Part shown: positions 1 to 5,582 of the stretch, one piece after another
How the letters are laid out: every line of letters starts with the position of its first letter
How positions within the stretch are numbered: position 1 is the stretch's first letter
Source: Flavobacterium sp.
Lineage (GTDB): Bacteria > Bacteroidota > Bacteroidia > Flavobacteriales > Flavobacteriaceae
NCBI GenBank assembly: GCA_019105125.1
Contig: JAHRWO010000322.1
Location: 1-5,582, forward strand
Reading direction: 5' to 3'
Length of the DNA: 5,582 nt
The notes under the pieces: model-generated
Databases searched by the model: none
What the model saw: only the letters and a program-made list of their open reading frames with translations
What the model was told of the DNA's origin: nothing
Position numbers and translations under genes: made by a program

Positions 1-4
1 GAAT

Positions 5-586
5 TTGGAGATTAATTATTATCAGCGATTTACAAATCATTATGAATGGTTGTCATCTGCCCAAAAACATTTGCATTCGGCAAAACTATTTGACACTTAT
101 ATCAAGAAGTTGATAGCAGAAAATAAAATTTTTGAAGACAAGTTTGCATTTGATTTTGCCAGTTATCGGGGTTCTCTTTTACTGCTAATAGGATTAGCTC
201 TTGAAAATGCAATTAAAGGGTTGATTATATTTAAAGAAAAAAAATGCTTTGAAAAGCTTCAGCTTGATTTGGACGCTGGGAAAATTAAGGAGTTTAGGAA
301 TATTGAAACTATCAGAAAAAAAATATTAGAATTTGAAAAGAATTATAAGTGGGACAGGAGTCATAATTTAAAAGAAATGTACCGTAAAAATTTAGATGAA
401 GCCTACTCTGAATATGCTGATTTTTTTGATAGAGTGACGGAAAACTTGATTTGGATGGGCAAATACGAATTGCCACAACCAAATCAATATTACAGCAATA
501 TGGAAAAAAGTCGGGACTATTATGAAAACGATATTTTAATAGCTGAATCTATTATTGAAGGAATTGTCGAACAAACTACTTTGTAA
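5..586 (+). CDS. HEPN-like helical protein encoded just upstream of hsdR
   Basis: This gene encodes about 193 residues, predicted mostly alpha-helical, with no signal peptide or membrane segment. It resembles HEPN-fold proteins. A helix at residues 58-76 (LALENAIKGLII) matches their 'E-x-A-x-K-x-L' helix, His120-Asn-Leu in 'RSHNLKEMY' matches their 'H-D-L' signature, and 'WMGKYELP' (150-157) resembles the 'RYP' segment often found after it. The catalytic R-x4-6-H motif of HEPN ribonucleases is not visible, so it may be a binding or regulatory member rather than an RNase. The start is uncertain. TTG at 5 is the only early candidate, the next in-frame Met is residue 125, and the frame stays open to the window edge, so the true start may lie further upstream. 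The stop is two bases from the hsdR ATG, so the two are surely co-transcribed and probably translationally coupled. The HEPN assignment rests on motif resemblance only. Confidence 0.7.
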   Translation: MEINYYQRFTNHYEWLSSAQKHLHSAKLFDTYIKKLIAENKIFEDKFAFDFASYRGSLLLLIGLALENAIKGLIIFKEKKCFEKLQLDLDAGKIKEFRNIETIRKKILEFEKNYKWDRSHNLKEMYRKNLDEAYSEYADFFDRVTENLIWMGKYELPQPNQYYSNMEKSRDYYENDILIAESIIEGIVEQTTL

Positions 587-588
587 TA

Positions 589-3501
589 ATGAACACCCAA
601 CCTGAACAAATATTAGAAAATAGCTTAGTGGCTCAGTTGGTGCAATTGGGGTATAAAAAGGCTGAAATAAATGATGAAGCAGACCTGCTCATTAACCTGA
701 AGCAGCAACTGGAAGTTCACAATAAGGTTAGCTTGTCGAACAACGATTTTACCCAGATACTAAACTACATTAATAGAGGAAATATATATGAACGGGCAAA
801 GATTTTGCGTGACCGTGTACCATATACCAACGAACAGGGTGAAACCAAAACCATTGAACTAATAAATCAGATACACTGGTGTCAGAATCAGTTTCAGGTT
901 ACACAACAGGTAAATATGCAAGGTACATACAAAACCCGTTACGATGTTACTATTCTCATTAACGGTTTGCCCCTGGTCCAGATTGAACTAAAAAGACGGG
1001 GTTTGGAACTGAAAGAAGCGTTTAATCAAACCAATCGTTATGAACGTCATTCCTACGGTGCAGGTTATGGTTTATTTCAGTTTATTCAGGTATTTGTTAT
1101 TAGTAACGGGGTAAATACCAAATACTATGCAAATAGTCCGCTTAAAGTACGTTCATTCAAACAAACATTCTTTTGGAGTGATGTTGATAATAAACTAATC
1201 ACTCAACTATCAGCATTTACCGATATTTTTCTGGAACCCTGCCACATATCTAAAATGATTACCAAGTATGTGGTATTAAACGAATCGCAGAAGATTTTGA
1301 TGGTTCTCAGACCGTATCAGTACTATGCCGTAGAAGCCATTATAGAGCGTGTTAAGACCACCAGAAAGTTTGGGTATATTTGGCACTCCACAGGTTCGGG
1401 AAAGACCCTCACGAGCTTTAAAACCGCCCAGATTTTAACATCATTTCAAAAGGTTCATAAGGTTGTATTTGTCGTTGACCGTAAAGATTTGGACTACCAA
1501 ACGACCAAGGAATTTAACAGTTTTAGTAAGGGAAGTATTGACGGGACAAACAATACCAATACGTTGGTAAAACAATTGGAAGGTGATAGTAACCTAATTG
1601 TTACAACTATTCAAAAACTTAATACAGCCATCAGCAAACAGCGGTATCTGGGTAGGATGGAAGACCTGAAAGACAAACGAATTATTTTCATCTTCGATGA
1701 ATGTCACCGTTCACAATTCGGTAAAACTCACGAAACGATTAAAAAGTTTTTTACGGGATGCCAAATGTTCGGATTTACGGGTACACCTATTTTTGAAGAA
1801 AATGCTGGTAGTAACGAGTACGGTAAACGAACAACCAAAATGTTATTTGGCGATTGTTTACACAAGTATGTTATTACCGATGCAATTCGAGACGAAAATG
1901 TTTTAAAATTTTCGGTGGAGTATATCCGAACTTTTAAAAAGAAGGACCACATCATCGACATAAATGTGGAGGCAATTGACGAAGCGGAAGTAATGGATGC
2001 CCCCCAGCGATTAAATAATATAACGGATTACATTATCGCAAATCACAATCGTAAAACACACAGTCGGGAGTTTACGGCAATACTATGCGTGTCAAGCGTT
2101 GAAACATTAATAGCATACTACAACCTTTTCTACCAAAAGAAAAAGGAAGGGTTACACAACCTGAAACTGGCAACCATATTTTCTTACCAAGCCAACGAAG
2201 AAGATAAGGATGCCGTTGGTTTTGTTGAGGATTCAGAGTTTTTAGACGATGACGAATATAGTCAAAACCTGGCCGCTGAGGGTGGTGCTGATTATTTGTT
2301 ATCCGGTGCGCCGGATAACAATCATCAGCACTCACGGGATGCTTTGGAAGAATTTATTGGTCACTATAATAAGGAGTTTAGCACCAACTACACAACAAAA
2401 GACAACCAATCGTATTACAATTATTACAACGATATTGCCAAAAGGGTCAAGCACAAACAAATTGATGTATTGTTGGTGGTTAATATGTTTCTCACAGGTT
2501 TCGACAGCAAAGCATTAAATACGTTGTACGTTGACAAAAACCTAAAATACCACGGATTAATACAGGCATATTCACGTACCAATCGTATTCTTAACGAATT
2601 GAAATCACAGGGAAATATTGTTTGTTTTCGCAATCTGAAGAATGCAACCGACCAGGCAATAACCTTATTCTCGAATAAAGAAGCAATAGACGAAATTATT
2701 ATTAAACCGTATGAAGAATACGTTACCAAGTTTAACGAAGCGTTTATTGCTTTAATTAAAATAGCACCAACGGTAAATAGCGTTAGTAAATTACCAAGTG
2801 AGGAAGAAGAAGCTGAATTTATTAAGGCGTTCCGTGAAATTATGCGTTTACGGAATGTGTTAAAAACGTTTACCGAATTTACCCACGATGATTTGTCGAT
2901 GTCGGAACAAACATTTGAAGATTATAAAAGTAAATACCTCGATTTATATGATAAAACGAAAGGTGTAAATGCCAAAGAAAAGGTATCGATACTAAACGAT
3001 ATTGATTTTGAATTGGAGCTGATACACCGTGACGAAATAAATGTTGCGTACATTCTGAAGCTACTGGCTAAACTTAAAGATGCCACACCTGAACAACAAG
3101 AAAAACAACGCAAATCAATTCTTGATACGATTGCGGGAGACACCCAACTTCGCAGTAAACGTGAGCTAATCGAAAAATTTATTAATAATAACCTGCCCCA
3201 CATCGATGATTCGGATGATATACCCGATGAATTTCAAAATTTTTGGAACGAAGAACGTGAAAATGCAATGGTTGTGCTGAGTGAAGAAGAAAATCTCGAT
3301 GCCGTAAAACTACAAAAAGTGATTGGTAATTACCTGTTCACAGAGAGATTACCACTACGAGATGATATTATTGGTGTAATGAACACCAGACCATCGCTAA
3401 AAGAACGTGGTGCAACAGCAGAACGGATTACCAGTAAAATTTTACATTATATTGATACTTTTATTAGTGGAATTACTGGGAAATATGTGGAAGTAGAGTA
3501 A
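589..3501 (+). CDS. hsdR: Type I restriction enzyme R subunit (HsdR), EcoR124I-like
   Basis: This is the DNA-translocating and cleaving subunit of a type I R-M complex. With HsdM and HsdS it binds unmethylated target sites, pulls in DNA using ATP and cuts at a distance. The N-terminal nuclease domain (about 9-200) has Asp119, Glu133 and Lys135 ('IELK'), with the same spacing as EcoR124I D151/E165/K167, plus the Q-x3-Y motif (Gln147, Tyr151). The SF2 motor follows: Q-like motif 'RPYQ' (241-244), Walker A 'STGSGKT' (267-273), DECH (370-373), TGTP (397-400), motif V 'VNMFLTGFD' (631-639) and motif VI 'QAYSRTNR' (659-666). From about residue 700 the rest is the helical C-terminal region that docks on the methylase. 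At 970 residues it is somewhat shorter than EcoR124I HsdR (about 1040) and shows no frameshift. Residues 553-581 look longer than usual and coincide with a DNA hairpin. ATG 589 follows the preceding stop by two bases. All key residues are present, so it should be active. Confidence 0.97.
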   Translation: MNTQPEQILENSLVAQLVQLGYKKAEINDEADLLINLKQQLEVHNKVSLSNNDFTQILNYINRGNIYERAKILRDRVPYTNEQGETKTIELINQIHWCQNQFQVTQQVNMQGTYKTRYDVTILINGLPLVQIELKRRGLELKEAFNQTNRYERHSYGAGYGLFQFIQVFVISNGVNTKYYANSPLKVRSFKQTFFWSDVDNKLITQLSAFTDIFLEPCHISKMITKYVVLNESQKILMVLRPYQYYAVEAIIERVKTTRKFGYIWHSTGSGKTLTSFKTAQILTSFQKVHKVVFVVDRKDLDYQTTKEFNSFSKGSIDGTNNTNTLVKQLEGDSNLIVTTIQKLNTAISKQRYLGRMEDLKDKRIIFIFDECHRSQFGKTHETIKKFFTGCQMFGFTGTPIFEENAGSNEYGKRTTKMLFGDCLHKYVITDAIRDENVLKFSVEYIRTFKKKDHIIDINVEAIDEAEVMDAPQRLNNITDYIIANHNRKTHSREFTAILCVSSVETLIAYYNLFYQKKKEGLHNLKLATIFSYQANEEDKDAVGFVEDSEFLDDDEYSQNLAAEGGADYLLSGAPDNNHQHSRDALEEFIGHYNKEFSTNYTTKDNQSYYNYYNDIAKRVKHKQIDVLLVVNMFLTGFDSKALNTLYVDKNLKYHGLIQAYSRTNRILNELKSQGNIVCFRNLKNATDQAITLFSNKEAIDEIIIKPYEEYVTKFNEAFIALIKIAPTVNSVSKLPSEEEEAEFIKAFREIMRLRNVLKTFTEFTHDDLSMSEQTFEDYKSKYLDLYDKTKGVNAKEKVSILNDIDFELELIHRDEINVAYILKLLAKLKDATPEQQEKQRKSILDTIAGDTQLRSKRELIEKFINNNLPHIDDSDDIPDEFQNFWNEERENAMVVLSEEENLDAVKLQKVIGNYLFTERLPLRDDIIGVMNTRPSLKERGATAERITSKILHYIDTFISGITGKYVEVE
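2285..2331. repeat. Long imperfect inverted repeat inside hsdR
   Basis: The left arm (2285-2306) and the right arm (2311-2331) are reverse complements except for one small internal loop. The inner stem is 11 perfect base pairs (TTGTTATCCGG with CCGGATAACAA) around a TGCG loop. Then comes a 3/2-base internal loop (2293-2295 opposite 2322-2323), then an outer stem of 8 perfect pairs (GTGCTGAT with ATCAGCAC). It encodes HsdR residues 566-581, between the motor's TGTP motif and motif V, and keeps the frame open. It could be a palindromic mobile repeat (REP-, MITE- or RPE-like) inserted in frame, or an mRNA structure. No target-site duplication was seen. Confidence 0.85.
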
Positions 3502-3564
3502 ATGCGAAGAAAAAGAAGAATCAAAATAATGATTGAAACAGTAATTGCAAAATTTGACAATTGA
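3502..3564 (+). CDS. Possible 20-residue basic leader or linker peptide
   Basis: An ATG directly follows the hsdR TAA stop and opens a 20-codon ORF beginning MRRKRRIKIM and ending in KFDN. Its TGA overlaps the TTG start of the next gene (TTGA, 3561-3564). It fills nearly the whole gap between hsdR and the kinase-like gene, the only gap longer than two bases in the operon. It is in the same frame as hsdR, so it could equally be a remnant or readthrough extension of the HsdR C-terminus, or simply a ribosome relay coupling hsdR to the next gene. It is rich in Arg and Lys, has no recognisable domain and is too short for coding statistics, so it may not be a functional gene. Confidence 0.22.
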   Translation: MRRKRRIKIMIETVIAKFDN

Positions 3565-4070
3565 AAAATATAATTTTTATCGGTGGCATTCATGGTTCAG
3601 GTAAAGGAACGATTTGTAAAAAAATATGTGAGAGAAGAGACTTTGTTCATTTAACAGCCAGTCAGATATTAAAGTGGGGAGAAATTAGCAGTCAGGCTGA
3701 AAAAAAAGTTCAGGATATTGATGACATGCAGAGTAGATTACTTTACGGTTTAAATAAAATTGTTGAATCTGATAAAACCTATTTGCTGGATGGTCACTTT
3801 TGTTTGTTTAATAGTGCTGGGATAGTAACAAAAATACCGAGCGAAACATTTGCTAATATAAATCCGAGACTGGTACTTGTTGTTGTCGATGATTGCGTTG
3901 AAATTAAGAATCGCCTGGAGAAACGTGACAATAAATATTATGACCTAAATGTATTGGAGAATATGCAAGAGGTTGAACTATCTTATTCAAATGAAATTGC
4001 CAGCATTCTGGGAGTACAACATTATATAATTGAAAAAGGTAATATCGATAACATTTTAAACCTATTTTAA
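3561..4070 (+). CDS. Adenylate-kinase-like P-loop ATPase (AAA-type ATP-binding protein)
   Basis: This is a 169-residue soluble P-loop protein. The Walker A motif 'GIHGSGKGT' (9-17) lies just after the first beta strand, and the GKGT form is typical of adenylate kinases and related nucleoside kinases. 'LLDGHF' (75-80) ends a second strand with Asp77, a likely Walker-B-like or substrate-site residue. 'VLVVVDD' (105-111) is a third strand. 'RLEKRDNKYYD' (118-128) supplies LID-like arginines (Arg118, Arg122). The substrate is unknown and it need not be a metabolic adenylate kinase, because it is shorter than usual Adk (about 190-215). The TTG start is well supported: an in-frame TGA lies at 3555-3557, and the next Met (56) would remove the P-loop. 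The gene abuts the PIN-GNAT-PUA gene in the same frame with only the TAA between them, so the two products probably act together. Homologues next to R-M genes are usually labelled only 'ATP-binding protein'. Confidence 0.85.
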   Translation: MKNIIFIGGIHGSGKGTICKKICERRDFVHLTASQILKWGEISSQAEKKVQDIDDMQSRLLYGLNKIVESDKTYLLDGHFCLFNSAGIVTKIPSETFANINPRLVLVVVDDCVEIKNRLEKRDNKYYDLNVLENMQEVELSYSNEIASILGVQHYIIEKGNIDNILNLF

Positions 4071-5579
4071 ATGAAAGCCCTACTTGATACCAACATTATT
4101 ATCCACCGTGAGACAGCCAAAATCGTAAATTTAAATATCGGCAATTTGTTTTATTGGTTAGACAAATTGAAATATGAAAAATATGTACACCAAGTAACAC
4201 AAGAAGAATTGCAAAGGCATACTGATAGTCAGGTGGTAAAAACGATGGGAATTAAGTTGGAAAGTTATCACTTAATGAAAGTTGTCGCTCCGCTGCATAA
4301 AGACGTTGAACGGATTAGTTCTGAAATTGATAAAACTGACAACGACAAGTATGACACTCAACTGTTAAATGAAACATATGTAAAAAGGGTTGATTTACTT
4401 ATAACCGAGGATAAAAAAATACATACTAAAGCGAAGTTATTAGGTATTAGTGACAGGGTGTTCTTTATTGAAAAATTCATTGAAAAAGCAATTGAAGAAA
4501 ATCCAACCTTAGTTGATTATAAAACACTATCAGTAAAAAAAGAATATTTTGGAAAAGTTAATTTGGAATCAACCTTTTTCAATAGTTTCAGAAATGATTA
4601 CAATGGTTTTGATGACTGGTTTAATGGGAAAGCTGAAGAAGTGTCTTATGTATGTTCTTTTGAAGGTGAGATAAACGCATTTTTGTATGTAAAACCTGAA
4701 GGGGAAAAGGAAAATTATACAAATATAACACCAATATTACCACCTAAGAAAAGACTGAAAATCGGCACATTTAAGGTTACAGCAAACGGCTTTAAACTTG
4801 GCGAACGATTTTTAAAAATCGTTTTTGATAATGCATGGAAATGTAAGGTTGATGAGATATACGTAACCATTTTTGATAAACGTCCCGAACAGCTTCGATT
4901 AATAGAATTATTAGAATCCTGGGGATTTGTTTTTTGGGGAACAAAAGAGACGAAAAACGGTACAGAAAAAGTTTATATCAGACCATTTGAAAAACCAGCA
5001 AGCCGTGAGAATCCACGTTTGACGTTTCCCTTTCTTTGTACAGAGGGCAAAGTGTTTATGGTCCCTATTAATCCAGACTACCATACTGATTTGCTTCCAG
5101 ATTCAATTCTCCAAACTGAATCACCCCTTGATTTTATTGAAAGTCAACCTCACCGTAATGCAATAAGTAAAGTTTATGTCTCTCATTCCAAAGAAAAAAA
5201 TTTAAATACAGGTGATATAATTTTATTTTATCGGACCAAACCGCCAGGTCAAAAGGCTTATTATACAAGTGTAGTTACAACTATTGGGATTGTAGAAAAT
5301 GTTATTAAGCCGTCAACATTTGATGGGCTATTGTCTGCCTGTAAAAAAAGAACTGCATTATCTGAGAAAGAGTTAGCAGAATATTGGGATAGATATGACT
5401 ATCAAAGACCATTTGTTGTTAACTTTTTATATGCATTTTCTTTACCAAATCCATTTAAAATTAACCTGAAGAAATTGATTGAAATCGGTATATTTGGTGG
5501 TACTGAAGACGCACCACGGGGATTCCAGGAACTATCCTGGGATTCATTTGTTAAAATTTACAAGGAAGCATACAAATAA
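4071..5579 (+). CDS. Three-domain PIN nuclease / GNAT-like / PUA-like (ASCH-EVE type) protein
   Basis: This is a 502-residue soluble multidomain protein. Residues 1-140 look like a PIN nuclease: 'LLDTNIII' with Asp6, Glu45/Glu46, Asp92/Asp95 and 'ITEDKKI' with Asp114 form the usual acidic metal-binding set, so RNA cleavage is plausible. Residues about 158-306 resemble a GNAT acetyltransferase. The acyl-CoA loop would be 'NGFKLGERFL' (239-248) and the following strand-helix 'YVTIFDKRPEQLRLIELLESWGF' (264-286), but the loop is degenerate: Lys242 replaces the first Gly, while Gly244 remains. Residues about 316-500 resemble a PUA-like domain of the ASCH/EVE kind ('NTGDIILFYRT', 379-389; 'TTIGIVENV', 403-411), which would bind RNA or modified nucleotides. 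ATG 4071 directly follows the preceding TAA, and the PIN motif begins within five residues, fixing the start. The PIN call is firmest; the GNAT and PUA calls rest on pattern resemblance. A role in defence or as a toxin is inferred from context. Confidence 0.82.
   Translation: MKALLDTNIIIHRETAKIVNLNIGNLFYWLDKLKYEKYVHQVTQEELQRHTDSQVVKTMGIKLESYHLMKVVAPLHKDVERISSEIDKTDNDKYDTQLLNETYVKRVDLLITEDKKIHTKAKLLGISDRVFFIEKFIEKAIEENPTLVDYKTLSVKKEYFGKVNLESTFFNSFRNDYNGFDDWFNGKAEEVSYVCSFEGEINAFLYVKPEGEKENYTNITPILPPKKRLKIGTFKVTANGFKLGERFLKIVFDNAWKCKVDEIYVTIFDKRPEQLRLIELLESWGFVFWGTKETKNGTEKVYIRPFEKPASRENPRLTFPFLCTEGKVFMVPINPDYHTDLLPDSILQTESPLDFIESQPHRNAISKVYVSHSKEKNLNTGDIILFYRTKPPGQKAYYTSVVTTIGIVENVIKPSTFDGLLSACKKRTALSEKELAEYWDRYDYQRPFVVNFLYAFSLPNPFKINLKKLIEIGIFGGTEDAPRGFQELSWDSFVKIYKEAYK
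4804..4823. repeat. Perfect 20-bp palindrome inside the PIN-GNAT-PUA gene
   Basis: AACGATTTTT is followed immediately by its reverse complement AAAAATCGTT, then three more T's. As RNA it could fold into an eight-pair, mostly A-U stem with a UUAA loop and a U-run, giving a weak terminator-like shape. It lies over the codons for Glu245-Val251, next to the GNAT-like acyl-CoA loop, so codon constraint on Arg-Phe-Leu-Lys-Ile could produce it by accident. It could also be a binding site for a dimeric protein. No function can be assigned. Confidence 0.6.
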
Positions 5580-5582
5580 TGA
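5579..5582 (+). other. Possible start codon of the next operon gene
   Basis: The stop codon of the PIN-GNAT-PUA gene shares its last A with an ATG (TAATGA, 5577-5582). Every other junction in this operon has stop and start touching or nearly so, so this ATG is a credible start for another plus-strand gene running out of the window, perhaps hsdS, hsdM or more accessory cargo. Only four bases of it are visible. Confidence 0.35.

Noticed and set aside
1..15. Tail of an upstream gene ending at TAA 13-15 (Glu-Phe-Gly-Asp-stop)
   Set aside because: Four codons cannot be told apart from noise, and another frame is also open at the window edge.
1687..1701. Short inverted repeat TTCATC/GATGAA over the DECH motif of hsdR
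   Set aside because: Six-base arms in highly constrained codons; expected by chance.
1728..3203. Several open frames of 69-101 codons on both strands inside hsdR
   Set aside because: They are shadows of the hsdR frame: no recognisable domains, unlikely compositions, and complete overlap with a well-supported gene.
3554..3574. TTGACA (3554-3559) followed by TATAAT (3569-3574), resembling a sigma-70 promoter
   Set aside because: The spacer is only 9 bases instead of about 17, the second box lies inside the kinase-like gene, and Bacteroidota promoters use different elements.
3561..4070. Housekeeping adenylate kinase (adk)
   Set aside because: It is too short, lacks the usual AMP-site and LID sequence beyond general similarity, and sits in an R-M operon.
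5525..5540. Hairpin CCAGGA-ACTA-TCCTGG near the end of the last gene, a possible terminator
   Set aside because: The 6-bp stem lies within coding sequence with no T-run after it, and stems this short occur by chance.

Overview
The window looks like part of a type I restriction-modification (R-M) operon from a Bacteroidota bacterium (inference). The DNA is AT-rich and lacks clear Shine-Dalgarno sequences. Genes on the plus strand are packed with stop and start codons touching or overlapping, and the HsdR sequence has the flavour of Bacteroidota HsdRs. No RNA gene, CRISPR array, transposase or convincing terminator was seen, and no gene was supported on the minus strand.

Layout: (1) 5-586, a small all-helical protein resembling HEPN-fold proteins, starting at a TTG at the window edge. 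(2) 589-3501, a full-length HsdR, the motor/endonuclease subunit of a type I R-M enzyme, with an intact nuclease site and all main helicase motifs. (3) 3502-3564, a tiny basic ORF filling the only gap in the operon. (4) 3561-4070, a small adenylate-kinase-like P-loop protein with a forced TTG start. (5) 4071-5579, a 502-residue protein that reads as PIN nuclease + GNAT acetyltransferase-like + PUA-like (ASCH/EVE) domains. An ATG at 5579 overlaps its stop codon and probably begins a further gene. The methyltransferase (hsdM) and specificity (hsdS) genes are not in the window and should lie on either side.

How the parts may work together: HsdR cuts unmodified DNA once assembled with HsdM and HsdS. 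The HEPN-like, kinase-like and PIN-GNAT-PUA proteins are accessory cargo co-transcribed with it. The last two form a tight pair in one reading frame, separated by a single stop codon. A nucleic-acid-targeting PIN domain beside a P-loop protein inside an R-M operon suggests a second-line defence or toxin-type module, by analogy with the PrrC anticodon nuclease carried in some type I loci; this is inference.

Two sequence structures are not explained by the genes. One is a long imperfect inverted repeat (2285-2331) inside hsdR, in a stretch that appears longer than in the relatives I can recall. It could be an in-frame palindromic insertion. The other is a perfect 20-bp palindrome (4804-4823) inside the PIN-GNAT-PUA gene.
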